A stretch of 64,000 nucleotides of DNA from Metallyticus violacea (lineage: Eukaryota; Arthropoda; Insecta; Mantodea; Metallyticidae). How positions within the stretch are numbered: position 1 is the stretch's first letter; the number at the start of each line of letters is the position of its first letter. The position numbers were made by a program, and so were the translations under genes. Positions 1-13,140 of the stretch are shown here, in pieces. The stretch lies in the NCBI GenBank assembly GCA_030762175.1, contig CM060834.1, forward strand, positions 33,919,501-33,983,500, written 5' to 3'. The notes below the pieces were generated by a model. It ran no database searches. It was given only the letters and a program-made list of their open reading frames with translations, and was not told the origin of the DNA.

Positions 1-63
1 GAAGGCAAGAAACAGGCAAATCCACGACCAGCCACCAGTCATATCCCTGAAATAATTTGAAAG

Positions 64-258
64 GTTAAGGCCATCGTCTCTGACCAGAATGCAACACAGA
101 GAGCCATTGTATTGAAGCTGAGGATCTCAGTTACAATTGTGAACAACAATATAAACCGAGATTTGAATCTAAAAATGAGGTCTAGCTGCATCAGTAGAAG
201 GTTTCAACTAGCCATTTTCCGGAGTATATGGAGAAAGAGAAACGAGAATATTTCCCAC
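64..258 (+). pseudogene. Transposase helix-turn-helix remnant (Tc1/mariner type)
   Basis: One frame stays open for about 60 codons and begins VKAIVSDQNATQ, followed by INRDLNLKMRS and an Arg/Lys-rich end (IWRKRN). The pattern of a short helical segment, 'nxxxlxxDLnLk' and then a basic linker is what I know from N-terminal DNA-binding domains of insect Tc1/mariner-type transposases, which read a target, loop and then enter the DDE domain. No start codon and no catalytic part are visible nearby, so this is a scrap. It could also be a chance frame; the match is a remembered family pattern, not a search. Confidence 0.35.
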
Positions 259-2552
259 CCACAACCACGTCATTTCTATTAAATCACCTGATGCATCGCC
301 AATGAGTTTCTGTAAATTTAAATTATTAACAGGAGTCCTTGGAAACAGAAGACCGCGAACTGTGGGCGGTCTCTTGAGAGCCTGTCAGAGGAACGGAATA
401 AAATTAATATCACGGTGCTTTGCTCCAGCTTACTGCAGTGGAAACTGCCTTGCAGAGCAATAGCTCGCCATATGTAGGACATCACTAACGGTTTTTAATA
501 CTTGGCATCGCAATTTTCTGAAAGCATTTGCTGGAGAAGGCTGTGGTTTGGTGTATTTTGTAGGAAAATTAATGTTTCAAATATTCATAACAGTAATAGC
601 GACTTGTATTTTTAATTTTTGAAGCCACTCTAATGTTTTGTGTTTATTTGGATTTTTACATGCTATATCTCCCAGTTTTCTTTTCTAACCCATCTAATAT
701 CATGCCTAGGTGCAGCAGAGTTTATAAAAAAAGTTTAAAAACAAAGGAAATAGTGCTACAAAACCTATCCAGTAAAGCACGGTAGTAGTGATAATGACAT
801 TAATAAATCTATTTCTGAAAAGAAGAATTCATTAAATGAAAACCAATTACTTACATTTCCCCTAGTGCTTCCAAGAAAGAGGTATCCGATAATAATAAGG
901 AACATATTGCAGACACAAAGAAAATTGTAATATAATGATTGACTTGAATATTTTAATTATAGTGTTGAGTGAAACTGTCTCCTGTGGTGGTAATAATACT
1001 TTGTGTGAAGATGCAGGTGCAAGAAATGGAGTAATATGTAAATTAACAAGTATTTCTATTAACTTATCGCTATTTTAGTCACAACAACATATACTAATAA
1101 AGATAGGAGCATGACAGTTTTACAGCTGATCTATATTATTATATTCATTACTGAGCTCTAGTTTCAGATCATTTGCATAACAATTGTTTGTACATGGATA
1201 TTAACATATTTTTCTTTATAAAAATGAAGTATGTTACCAAAAATAATAACTTATTATTTTCATAAAGTACTTCTCTAAACTATGGCTTAGAACGTATGAT
1301 GTAATGAAAAATAAACAGTAAAGTTTCACTGAGATATCTATAATACTTGCTGGAAAAAATTGAATAACTTCGCATTTGTGTATTTTAGATCTCTGATTCT
1401 CACCTTAAATAAATTTCACCATACTGTTAGCGTTTTAATTGATTTTACCTCTTCATTTGGTTTTCAATATCTATGTTTTAGATGGGGTGAGATATTATTT
1501 TTGGATTATTATACTACAATATGTCGCACTTAATAAAATACTTACATATATAATATTACGAAGAGATAAACAAATCCAGCAGAAATGAGGAGCCATGATC
1601 GATTAATGATTCTGGCGTAAACCTGTAGTGTTATGTATAACTGACGTAGTATATGAAATGTCAAGAAAGTTCTGATGGCGGTCTGTGTATCCAGGGCAGC
1701 TGACTTCGATGCTGGGAGAGATGGGTTGTTCGCTCTTCGCTGTCATCCCTTTGTTCGAGAATATTAACGTGGTTAGCGAGTATCCCTGTCCAATTATAAG
1801 TACAGACTTAAAGGGGCTGGGGGAAGGGATTTCTGATGTAGACGTACGATGTTGTTTCCATTGTCACTTCTCTTAATCCAAAGAGACAATTCCTGACGTT
1901 GTCAGACGTTTCATTCCTTTGAGTTCGTACCCAACCTATCTTCAAGTATAGTTAACCTAAACCTCGGCCATTGCCAATGTAGCTTTCTGAATATTCGGAG
2001 AAATGGATGCATGCATTCACGTTCAGCAAGTAAATAGCGTTTTTCATTGAAATGTGTATTTGCACTTCGAGAGATGCATTGTAGTATACCACGATATTCT
2101 CAATGCATAAAAATACACTATACAAAGAGAGACTGCAAACATTGTTTTATTTGACATATTCAACATATTCTCACAAAGGGCTGGTCTGGGCTATACGAAC
2201 ATTACTATTTGTAAGTGCAATTAATTTTCTTTATAATACTTATCTACTTATAATACTGACGACGGATAAATGTCCAGCTTAGTTGAAAATTGATACATTT
2301 TGGAAAATTAATGTTTTATATAGGGGCCAGGGATTATCAAAATTAGTTAGAAACTATTTTAACTAAATTATGATGCAGATTTCCATGAAGAAAACAGTAA
2401 TTGTAAAGGGACAGTGATATTTTCGAAAGTTGTAAGACTTTGTAATACCAGTGTTATTGAATTATGATATGGAAAACATTGTTTTAAACAAGACTCTGCC
2501 TCACATAGGTGAAAACACTGTCAAGAAACACAATTGGTGACTGTGAATTAGT
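259..2552. other. Unassigned AT-rich stretch
   Basis: I recognise no gene or element. A somewhat GC-richer patch at about 1660-1830 contains a 63-codon frame (1685-1876, +) with no family resemblance that I can name. Confidence 0.6.
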
Positions 2553-2765
2553 ATGCATTTTCTGAATAGTTGGCATCCTAGGTTATTACATATTAATCTG
2601 GCTCAATATGGGTTATGGGGTTATCTGAAAAATAGGACGTTTCTTAGTAGACGTGAGAATTGGAACAATGAATATCGGATGGCAATGAAAACATTTCGGA
2701 TTGCACTTACTAATGCTATTTATATCAGAATAGAAGAATCATTGTTTCTTATTAAACAACTCTGT
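2553..2765 (+). pseudogene. Transposase C-terminal remnant (LWGYLK type)
   Basis: The first half of a 111-codon frame (2553-2888) reads HINLAQYGLWGYLKNRTF and then a helical stretch ending RIEESLF. 'LWGYLK' followed by about 40 residues is the signature after the last catalytic acidic residue in the insect mariner-like family whose N-terminus is DUF4817. The upstream 'PPRSPDLTPCDF' block that normally precedes LWGYLK is not legible, so the catalytic core is lost. The second half of the frame is AT-rich and looks like non-coding sequence that happens to be open. Low to moderate certainty. Confidence 0.4.
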
Positions 2766-2989
2766 GTGGTCGTATTTAGCTTTTTCTTGATTAATTTTTT
2801 ATTTATTCTTATTACAATAACATTATTTCTTTACAAAAAAATTGGCGATTTTAATTTTACAGAATATAAAACTTTTTCAATTATTTAGTCATTTGAAACA
2901 GGGAATTGACTTTAAAACAACTTTGTATATTCCTATTTCATATTAAAAAAATGTTCAAAATATATCTTGAAGAGCCTTTAAAAGTTTGG

Positions 2990-3712
2990 AAGAAAAATGT
3001 GGAGGTACAAGGTTGATGATAAGAGTATTTAAAATTTGCAATTTGCAGATGATCAAATAATAATGGCTAAAGAATATGATGATCTAAAATACATAAGTAG
3101 GAAGCTCACTGAAAATTCTGGCCTAAATTTTCATTTTAAAAAATCTAATTAAAGAATAATAAGAGGAAAAAAATTAATTATTGAAAATAAAGGAATCAGT
3201 AAATATAGTAACAAATATAAATACTTAGAGGTTGTAATTACTGATGATGGAAAAAATGATAAAGGAACTAGAAAACGCACAAAGAAAGGAAAGTTTGCAA
3301 TATTGACTCTTAATTCTATATTATGTAAAGAAATAATACATCAAATTTATAAATAGATTGTAGAAGCACAGTTTTGTATTACAGATACATGGTAACTTAA
3401 AAGTACATAAAAATAGCTTTTTGTCAATGGGAACTGGAGACGGTCGAGAAGAGATAGAATCAGAAATGATACAAATGACAAAAAATGGGAATTAAAAATA
3501 ATATTGTGGAAGACATTTTAACAAGACAATCGATATGCTATGGGTATTTAATGCAAATAAGCGAAGAGAGATTACTAAGGATGATGTATAAAATATTCCA
3601 CTAAGAAGAAAGAAAGCACGAGGGCACAGACAACGTGCATACAGGACATTCAAGAAAAACTGCAGAATAGACACTTAAAAGAAGAACTATGCCTGGACAA
3701 AGAGGAATAATT
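2990..3712 (+). pseudogene. LINE reverse transcriptase, 3' fragment
   Basis: The reverse-transcriptase active-site motif is plain: LQFADDQIIMAKEYDDL, with FADD at 3042-3053. After it come a KSN segment, a degenerate KYLEVVITDDG (family: YLGv.it.DG), 'FAILTLNSILCKEIIHQIYK', and in another frame WKTF-like and 'RLLRMMYKIF' blocks. The last block ends LKEELCLDKEE, matching the C-terminal '.LKEELC.DREEW' end of insect non-LTR retrotransposons. There are in-frame stops (e.g. just after FKKSN) and at least one frame change near 3430. The 5' endonuclease and most of the RT are missing, as expected for a 5'-truncated LINE insertion. It is dead. Confidence 0.8.
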
Positions 3713-6539
3713 TTCAGTAGTTCATTTCATTTATAGTTAATCATATAATTATAAATGTAAAACTGTTTGTATTTTGTAATTAGCTGTCAGAGGATGCTAA
3801 TAAATTGTAAAAGTGATTAAATAATAATAACATATATTCGCACTTCTCGGATGCTTAGTATTAACGCTATCTGAAGTTGCTAAAGAACACCAGGAGTGAC
3901 TGGTAAAATAGTAAGCCATCCGCTAGTATACGGAAGGGCTTATCCTGGATCTATATAAAACGGGATGGAATGTTTTACTTTGTGAAGAAAGGCTTGATTC
4001 TTTGAGCCGTAGGTTATTGATACTTTAAAGTCTATAGGATGTGGTTTGGCGAAATCCCTCTAGCAAATTGCTTGGAAAAGGCAAGCTTTACTCTAAGGAT
4101 TTCTATCCTGACTCATTTCGGTTAGACATTGAGTATGCGCCGGAGCCATGTCTTGCTGCGTAGAAATGAATATGTCAGAGATACTTGAACTCAAGGAAAT
4201 CAAGCTCATTGTTCTTTCTTTATATAATATTCCATATATTTTGAAATGTATTTTAATTTACAATGCTGTAGTTCTGAGTAATGTATAGGGAGAATTTATT
4301 TGCAGACGTATAGTTAGAGTTCCGTTTTCTATGATGAATATCAGACAATTTTACTGGTTACAGTCTCTGGGGGGCATGAATGTCACTCCTGCCAATTTAC
4401 GGCCCTTAAAATATGTAAATGAAAGGAAGGTTTAGGAACCTTTTTTTTGAAAAGCAATATAAATATTTTAAACTTGCATTCCTTCCCTAATTTTCCCATC
4501 AATTATTTTATGCAGTTTTTATCATAAATCAATTTATATGTTTTCGCATTTGATATTAAGATATCGTTTTAATTTAAATTAAAATTAAACTTTAATTTTT
4601 TTTGAGTTAACGAGATATTTTACGACGGTTATTGTGCTAATTTTTAAATTGATAGCCTATTTTTCATTTTACGGAAATATAGCATTCTTCTATGATTCTG
4701 CAATATTTATTTTGGAGAAGTATAAGTTACTATGGTATAAAATATATTGGTATATTTGATTAACATACTTTTTGGAATATATTTTATTATAAAATCAACA
4801 TAAAATAATACTTTTACGAAAAATAAAAGAATATTCTAATTATAAGATGAGAAAAGCCTAGACAACAGTTCCTATCATCTAATTATTTTATAAATTTAAT
4901 ATTTAAACTTAAAAGTTTAGCTACTTTACCACAATGTTTATTTTATTTGTGTAGAAATAATTTGAATTTTTATTACAAAAAGTTTAATAACTGCTTTTAA
5001 TTTTTTATCATTGCTCCTAGAGTACATCATTTTGGAATTATGATGTAACACACGTAACATCATGGTTGTTTTTGTATTAGATACTACTTTCCTTAGTTCC
5101 TTCCTTATCTCCATAAATATAGCCTTCCTTAACTGTAATCACCAGTAGCATTCTTATTAAAAATTATTACCCGTCTTTTTCAGCACTTAAACATATTCAT
5201 ATATGACAAAATTCATTTAAAAAAGTTAGATCTTCCATGGATAGATTTAAAGAGTTGCCCTTTTTAAAGTAGATTTAAAACCTTTTATTAGTAATTTAAT
5301 GTCCTGTGCAGAATTTATTGCTAGTAAGATGTTTGGTTTTTTTTCCTTTATTTTCTGTGTATGCGATCTGCTGAACCAATTGCTGACGATTGCGTCAGGA
5401 CGATGACAGAATTCAGTTGATAACCTCGTGCCGGCAATTTGCTGCTTAATTGCTCCTATCTAATGGCCAAAAAGTTTGCTATTCTGTTCATAGCTTTGGG
5501 AAAGATTCGAATTGGAGAAGCAATTATCTGGCATCCCGAATTGATCCCGTTAGGTGATTTGCAGACCCACCGCCCAATATTGTACCAAAAGTGTAAACAT
5601 AAATCTTAGAGAGATTAAGTTCAGCTATGATCTAATGAACATTTATGCCCCTTTAAAAGTTTATTATATTTGCAACTTCCGTTTCCATAGCCCGATGGCA
5701 AACTTTTGCATCCCCATCTGAATATTCTAATAGGTCTCTCATTATTATTTTAACTATAAAAGTTCTAAACCATACGATACTATGCATTATAATTTTTTAT
5801 TCTATATTTTCATTCTTATTTGTAAAATATATTGGTTTTAGTGAAAAATAATAAATATATACTGAAAAAGAAAATGTCTAAAATCAATAGACAAATTCGT
5901 CATATCCCCTACATCAATAACATAGGCATTTCAAGATGGAGTGAACTTAGGTAACTTAGGAAAGGAATGGGTAAATCAAAACTGAAGTTTTATTGCAAAA
6001 TAAACACTTTTGTTATTGACGATACGTCTTAATATTCCACTAATGCCTTTCTAATAATGATCTTTTAAAAAGGTCACAATATGGTAGATTGCTAAGAAGT
6101 AGAATTTTAAACTTAGGAACCTTTGCTAAAATAATGCAAACTTTCTGAACAGTTTGGAATTTACAAATGCACTGTTTGTTACATTCAAAAATATAATGAA
6201 ATTTGGGAAGAAAATTTCAATATAAACAGAAGCAAATAAGTAATGAAAATATAGCACAATTATCCCAGATTATTTTCTTATGTCGTGCAATGAATATTTT
6301 TATAACTTGAATTATAGTACAGATTAAAGAAATTGCATAGGCTCTAAAGAGAGAAAATATCCATACCAGAAATGGGCGGCTTGAAGCATTTAGGCATCTT
6401 CCAGATGGATAGGAGAGTCGAGGACTGGAAAAAGAAATAGCCTGATATTTTCAAAGAGTGTTTCTTATCCACAAAGAAGCTACGTAATGTCTTATTGTTA
6501 AGCCTATCAACCTCAGTATATGAACGAACCCCTCCCCCT
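3713..6539. other. Unassigned AT-rich stretch
   Basis: No gene recognised. There are many A/T runs and a perfect 10-bp AT palindrome at 4571-4580. Two GC-richer blocks (about 3860-4160 and 5350-5620) have no long frame and no recognised repeat. Confidence 0.6.
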
Positions 6540-7545
6540 TAAGTAATGAACGGTTTATTGTACCAGGTTTAGAATACATTCAAATAAATACAACTGTCGC
6601 ATGGGCCTTACGGCCGTACATGCTAATATTATCAACAATAAAAATGGTCACATACCTACCTACCTACATCCTTACTCTTGAGGGCCCCCCCCCCTTCCAT
6701 TTACTTTCACTCCTTCTCCAACTCACCCTCTTCATTATAGCTATTAGCCTTCTTTGTCGGGTATTCTCTTGAAATATTCCCAGATTGTGCGAGTATCTCG
6801 CATGCACCAACACTTCCCGGCAAATGTTCGAATTTCTATTGGAATTCAGAAATTGCGGTGATAAATGCTCATTTCTTGAAATCTCCGTTTTCTTGCATTC
6901 TGCTAAAATATGTCTCCAGGTATCGTTTTCTCCGCACAATGGGAAAATTCTTTCCCCGAGAGTATTAACTGTTTTGTTTCCTTTCCAAGCCCCTAATCTG
7001 AGCCATGCCAGACCACTTCTTTCTTCCCTGCTACAGATATCTACACAATCCCTCCTCCCCCACACCGGATGTATTTGAACCTGCAGGTTAAGCGATACTT
7101 TTTCTGCACATTGAGACTCAATATTTTGCCTGTCTATATCCCGCAAACGTCTCTTAATTATTTTGCAACTATTTCGTGCAATGTCCTATTCCCTTGACCA
7201 AATATACCCCAATCCAATTTTGTCTGTCTTTCCTTATTTTTGAATGCTCATCCCCTATCTCACTCTTCCCTTATTTGCTCCCTTAGACAAACTGCTCCAA
7301 GAAGAGCTTGATTCCACCGTATTATCCTTAACCAGTATTTAAATGTTCTTATTTTTAAACTCACACTTTCGTTAGAAATACCAAACCCTTTAAGAACCCC
7401 ACAAATTGCTCTACCCCTCCCTACTTGTAGCAATCGTTTTAGAAATTGTGTTGTACCTGATTAAGTTTCCCCCAAATTTCGACCCCGTATGCCATATTTT
7501 ACCTCACAACCCCGCCCTGTACATCAACTCCAATGTTCTAGATGT
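6540..7545 (-). pseudogene. LINE fragment with zinc-knuckle C-terminus and (TAGG)n tail
   Basis: Read on the minus strand, the fragment starts near 7510 with AYGVEIWG (family: YGaEiWGw, after the RT). It continues through frames broken by stops and ends in a 160-codon open frame (7146-6664). That frame holds SGLAWLRLGAWKGNK and then LCGENDTWRHILAEC, a C-x2-C...H-x4-C zinc knuckle in which the first Cys has become Phe (IFPLCGE). Downstream is a short TAGG repeat tail (6654-6669 on +) and a possible 3' UTR to about 6540. The same C-terminal block occurs at 42113-42300, so two copies of one LINE family lie in the window. A C10 run at 6685-6694 (G10 on the sense strand) lies in the last coding section. 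The 5' part is missing. Confidence 0.75.
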
Positions 7546-9154
7546 AGTTTCTGGTATTTTCATTTTTTAGTAAAAATACCTTTTGTTAATACAAAATTGA
7601 GAGTAACGGATTGCTTTCAAACTGTCAAAAAAGTGATTAATTTTATCAAGTTGTAATTTGCACTATGACTTAGTGAGTTAATAAACACACAAAATATTTA
7701 CCCATTCATGCAGTTATATGTACATAAATTGATTGCAGCATATATTTCCAAATATATGTAGTGTAACAACTGGCAATATTCATAGAAACTCTGTACCTTG
7801 ACCTTCCTTTTTATGGAACGATGAGTGGCTAACAAAGACAGGTTGTGTGTACAAACTGTTAGTTAATATAGAAATTAAATATATGATATTACACGTGATT
7901 GTTTCATTATATACTTATCTATATACCACATATACTCTAGATATAGGCACCCGTTGTGAATAGTTGAGTTTCTGAGTAACTTAAGGTTTGATTATTTCGT
8001 TAAACGGAACTGGTATATGGGGCGGAGGTGCTCTATTTTTTCTCTGAGTTACAACAGCTCTACAATTGTACAGTCTGCTAAGTCAAGAAAATTTACATGA
8101 TAAACGCATAGGCACCCCAGATAACCTTAACCCTAACTTATTAGATCGGATTCGTTATTTTGTATCAAACGGTTCTTCTGGTATTTTACATGCATGAATT
8201 CAGTTTGAAAATATGGGTCAGAAAAACTTCAAGTACAGTGAGTTTAACTAGACGCGGGCCAAAAGTACGCGAGTTTTTAGACCAGCTGGCAGACAGTTAA
8301 CAAGTATATGGTGATAAATACTTTGACTGTTTAAAAAATGTCACGTTTTGTCCGTAAACTGAATGTTTTTATATGCGGAAACAATGAAGCAAGTCGTAAA
8401 GTGCCATCCTCTTTAAAAAGAGTTCATTGTGCTGGGCTCACTCGCGTTAGGTAGGCAGCCCGCCATGTATCGATCGGACTTACTACTACTAACTGGGAAA
8501 GTGTAGGCCAGAAAGGGAAACTACTGAGGACTAGGGGGCAAGGGGAGGGGTTTGCCCGGCATACAAGATGTGCTGAGAGAGAGGTCACATATCCGTAAGA
8601 TGGAAACAGAGAGAACTATGTGTGTGTGACGTATAAATTACACCGCCACACCCACGATTGTTAGCCTTGTTGAGTAGAGCTCACAAGGAAAGAAGGGTTT
8701 TGTGTGTGTTTTGGTAGCAGCGAAAGTGTTTTTACGTTTTTTGTAGAACGCCTAGGGAGAAATTGAGCTATTGTAGCAGATACTTTCCTTGACCGCAGAG
8801 TTCAATCTTCTTGAAAAACCAGCAGAGAATTACTAGAGTAATCAGTGGTGGCTTATGCAATTTTTAATGAGCATTGATTAAATATTATAAAAATATACTA
8901 TATATAAACCACCAAACAATGCGCTTATAGAGTAGCCCCTGGGAATGGCGAATTTTAAATCGTGCATTTCAAAATCATTGTTTATGTTGGCACGATTGTA
9001 ACGTAGCTTTTTTGTTCTTGAAATTTAGTAATCATGGATCAGTAGTGGGGTGGGCATCGTGTTTTTACAATCATACCATTAAAACAATAGGTTTCCAAGC
9101 ACTTTAAATTTTGGCTTAATGACCGGAATTGAAAAATTCGAAATAGGTTAAGTA
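7546..9154. other. Unassigned stretch with a GC-richer, TATA-containing patch
   Basis: Mostly AT-rich without genes. The block 8440-8700 stands out by composition, has a TATAAAT at 8632-8638 and many GTGTGTG runs. It resembles the promoter part of an LTR or a CpG-like islet, but no second copy was found in the window and there are no defined ends. Confidence 0.5.
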
Positions 9155-9290
9155 GTGAGCAAAAAGCGTCCAGGACCAAGCAAGACTTTCCGAGCACCAG
9201 AGAATATTAAACCTGTAAAATGGAGTCAACAAGTGCTCTGCACGGCGACATGCCTATTCTCTGGGTTTGTCACTCTCCTATTGTTTAAAT
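9155..9290 (+). other. Possible hAT/CGGBP1-like N-terminal scrap
   Basis: An open frame reads VSKKRPGPSKTFRAPENIK and then KWSQQVLCTATCLF. A lysine-rich start followed by 'sktF...eNik.kWs' recalls the start of BED/CGGBP1-like hAT zinc-finger domains, but the Cys/His pattern is not complete and no hAT core follows. It may be chance. Confidence 0.2.
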
Positions 9291-9503
9291 ATTTACATTT
9301 CCTTTCTAGCAAATTGACACCTGATTTTTAGGTAATCAAAACAATATGTTTTGGCGCCTAAAAGTAAGAAACATGTACTGTAAAATTGAAAATAGACATT
9401 ACAAATATGTTTTAAAACATTTTATCTTTCTAAACCATTCAATTATAGATTTGGGTCATTAAATTTTAGAGATATAATTCCTATTTCATTAACACACCAT
9501 TTT

Positions 9504-9504
<1 letters not shown>

Positions 9505-9537
<33 letters not shown>
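9505..9537. repeat. Poly(A) tract, 33 bases
   Basis: An uninterrupted run of A. It could be the tail of a retrotransposed sequence on the plus strand, but the sequence upstream (9300-9500) was not recognised as any element. Confidence 0.9.
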
Positions 9538-9538
<1 letters not shown>

Positions 9539-11471
9539 ATGTATTAGACTTTAAAGGTACATCATTTAAGCCAATACAAGGAATATAAATCTGAAAAAGC
9601 GCTTCAAACTCATACTTTAAAAAAGGCAACAAGAACATGTTCATATGCAAATATTGTTTTTATCATAAGAAAAAACACTATCTCACTTCCGACTGTCAAA
9701 ATTTTCAAGTTAAATACAAAAAAAAATCAAAATAAATTTTAGTTGTTTAAATAACCGGGACAAATAATAATTACACTAACACCAGTCACTAAAATCCCTT
9801 AGTTTGTCTTACAACAGATAACATTAAAAGTGCTTTTTTCAAAAATTTCTATCAAAAACTTGTGTCTTTTGCCTATAAGTATGAAGACAGAAAAAGATAG
9901 TTTCACATTTACAGATATCACTGAAGCATTTTATCTTGGAAACATACATTAAATCAACAACACAGTCAAATTTAATTTTGTTTCCTGTCATCTTTGCCAC
10001 TGCACACAAAAGCGAAAACGCTTTGTCTTTCCTGAGAGTCAACTTTCAGTGAAAAGAAATGTAGTCACTGAGCTTAAAAAAGTATGACAAACATTATTTT
10101 TGCAGTTTTATATTAAGTAGTAAATGAAATAGGCACTGCCATGAAATAGGTATTTATATGCACTATACAATTACACATTTTAAGCATAAAATGCCGCAAA
10201 ATGTAACTATTCTGACTTTCTTCATCACAATTGCTATGGAAAAAATAGGCAGTTACTTGAAGATTCATTGTCTATTTATAGATTCAGTTGGTGCAAGAAA
10301 TGAAGGTCGAGATTGAATTGACCTCTAATGAGATGCAACGAGCTCTGGCGTAGGATGTGCATTTATTGCTCAAATCCTTTTTAAGGCAACCTATGAAACG
10401 AAACAATTCTGTAAATTTACGTAAAAACGAAACGAAATGAAACGAAAATACCAATCTATTTACTGAGATATTATATGTTTTACGTTATTCACATAATTTA
10501 CGGTGTACAATGAACTGAACCTTTGTACTAAAACTGAAAATATTTTATAGTCGAATAACAATTAAAATATGTGTAATGAACATATAACGGCAGTTATCTG
10601 AATCAAGACAAATTTTTCCTCCGCATTTTGAAATTTGGGGGTCCTCTCTAATTCCCATATTACAGAAATTAAAAAACTCAATTGAGCTTTTACGTAATTT
10701 ACCGGACACTGAGCTAAAGCTAACAATGTCACACTTTCTTATTGCTCGCACGCAGTTCACTCGACGTAAAACAACTACAACTTACTGCAACGACGTACTC
10801 TCACAGATTTCTCTGGTCCATAGCAAAACACTGAGACGGTACTGAGGATAACTTTATAGGGCAAGATGTGGAAGACCCTTTTGGCAGAGATGAAAGTGGG
10901 AGTAAACTGAAGAAGAAAAACTGTACTGTAGTAAAATTGAGCAATGTAGTTTAACAGTGCTAATTTTCTACAGATTTCTCTGTACTTGTCGTTTTAAGTT
11001 TTGGGTGTCATTTCAATACAAACAACTATATTGTTAAACATTTAACATTAACATAGTGTAAAAAATGAATAAACTGTGAATTATAAAAAATGACGATACT
11101 ATGGATTACGTTAAATATAGCTAAATAAAAGAATACCTTTAAAGATGTGGAATATATTATTCCTAAGAACTTCATTCTTGGGAATTTGTAGTTTCTTATA
11201 ATACATGCAAACAATATTTTTTTCAGTAAAGGTGTCCTTTAAAATCTTAAAAATTACTGCATACTATTATATATGAGTTCATGAAATGTTTGTAGATGTG
11301 GAACAGCTTTTTTGAAAGAAATTGCTTCTGTATTTTTGCTATTGTGATCTGCTTTCGTGGGGTATCTTGCTTTCAGACATCTTCGAGAGAGAGGGTTGTG
11401 CTTCTATTATTTCATAATTTAGTGAATTTTCTGCGGAGGTAGTTATATTTGCATTCGTTTTTAATTCTTAG
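9538..11471. other. Unassigned AT-rich stretch
   Basis: Three minus-strand frames of 62-71 codons (9839-10042, 10545-10760, 11026-11214) show no recognisable domain. An irregular AAACGAAA-like run lies at about 10395-10450. Confidence 0.55.
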
Positions 11472-11586
11472 CAGTTGGTGTGTTAGTATCCGTAGTTTCA
11501 CCCTGGAACATGGACGACTTCTATATGAGGTTCCTAATCTTTATAAGCCCATCGACCGTGATACCTTGTGTATCTATTTTGGTCCT
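11472..11586 (+). CDS. Candidate internal exon of an unknown gene
   Basis: A T-rich tract ends in TTCTTAG at 11465-11471, a good splice acceptor, and a textbook donor GTAAGT follows at 11587-11592. The 115 bases between are open in one frame for 38 codons after one leading base, with middle residues LEHGRLLYEVPNLYKPIDR and the end DTLCIYFGP. Codon third positions are mixed rather than AT-skewed, unlike the surrounding DNA. An alternative acceptor three bases later (TAGCAG) would shorten it by one codon without changing frame. I do not recognise the protein, and no partner exon in phase was found, as can happen with long introns. It could be chance or an undescribed repeat. Confidence 0.35.
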
Positions 11587-12942
11587 GTAAGTATTTTGCA
11601 TTTGTGTTTCACATGATGTCTGAAATTCTCTCTCTCTGTTTACTTTGTAAAAACTTTCATTAAACGCATGCCATAGGGACGAAGTTATAAATTCTTAAAA
11701 ATATATTTATATTAGGTTTAGCTTTTATTAACAGTTGCTGTTTAATTAATCCAATCTATTTGATGAAATGAAATAATTAACTGAATTTCTACTATGTGTC
11801 ATATGCATCAAAATATCATTAGCTATTATGTTCCTCAATGTGGTTATGTAATTATATATGCGCCTGTCAGAACATAAATGCCAATATTTACAGAAGTAAA
11901 CACATTACCTAATTTATGATTCACGAGGCGGGTCTCTTTGTGTCTTCTGTATAATTTCACTTCCAAATCATAAAGCACATTTCGTAAATGCGCTTACCAC
12001 TTTTTACATAACCTGTCACAAAACCCCTAGCTCCACTGTAGCACTTAAAAAACTGGAATTCTTTTCGCTATTTAAGGCTGACAGCATGTTTAAAATATTA
12101 ACGTTGGTTTTAATAATTTCTAATGTTTACTAGTTAAACATTGACTTGCCATAAGCAATTATTAATTTACAACTATCTTCAAAATGTTCTTCTAGCTAAA
12201 ACGTTTGTTGAAAGCCCGCGTTTTCTCGAGGGTACTGACAACAGAGAAATCGTTAGCACAGGGGCAAATCACGAAATGGCTATAAATAATAAACCTCTTC
12301 CGTGTACCAACAAGCGAATTTTCCGAAACTTGCATATATCTTCACTTTTTTTATCACCAATATAAAACCCATAGTCAACTTGTCATGTCTGTAACTATGG
12401 TAATTTTTAATAAACATCTCAATTCATTTTTATATGCTAAGAGTTAAATTTTTCAAATGACGAGGAATTTATATTTTGACCAAAAAAAAAAAAAATACAT
12501 ATTAATTTGGAGTTGAAAAAACTAATTGCCATATAGTATTTTTGTACTGCCCTGTTGCCTCAAAAAAAAGTTTTTACAATTTTAATACTTTCTCGTAATT
12601 AATCAAATTAATTAAAATTTTACTTAATATCTTGAAAACCAAATAAATACTTATGAAAAATTAAATTCGAAAAGGGAGAAAACTAGAATTATTTTTAAAA
12701 CATTCGTACTGCTTAATGAGCGATTAAAACCCTTTAATGTGAAAAAGCGATGTGTTTATATTATAGAAGCAGGAATTTTTCCAGCTTTTAAACTTTTAAA
12801 ACCAAATTTTGATTTTCTCGAAAAATTTCAGTTAATGCACCTATGAATGCTTTTAAAGATGGAAAATGTGTATGGAAATAAGGCATGAAGAATCTACTGA
12901 GAGCAAAATATTATGAAAAAAAAAATAATACTTTTTATGGCA
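11587..12942. other. Unassigned AT-rich stretch
   Basis: A 74-codon frame (12141-12365, +) has no recognised domain. There is an A14 run at 12482-12495. If the preceding exon is real, this begins its downstream intron. Confidence 0.55.
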
Positions 12943-13140
12943 GTGTGGGCCGAATGGTTAAACTGCTTTCTGACACACCTCACTGAGGCGGCACAGATTC
13001 GACCTCAGGAGCCCTAAATGGAATTTGTGATGGGCGAGTTAGCGTATTCTCCGGTTTCTCCGATTCAGTGCCATTGCTCCACCATGACCCTTACCTGCCT
13101 TAGCCTCAACCATCTCACGCATTGTAGTACTGTTGGAACT
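12943..13140 (+). mobile_element. tRNA-headed SINE-like element (family D)
   Basis: An RNA polymerase III promoter is visible: an A-box-like TGGGCCGAATGG at 12946-12957 and a B-box-like GATTCGACC at 12996-13004, 50 bases apart, as in a tRNA with a short variable arm. The head most resembles a Ser/Leu-type tRNA with its acceptor stem lost. A body with pyrimidine-rich text (CTCCGGTTTCTCC) follows, as in other insect SINEs. The 3' end and any poly(A) tail are unclear. No second copy was seen in the window. Confidence 0.55.
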
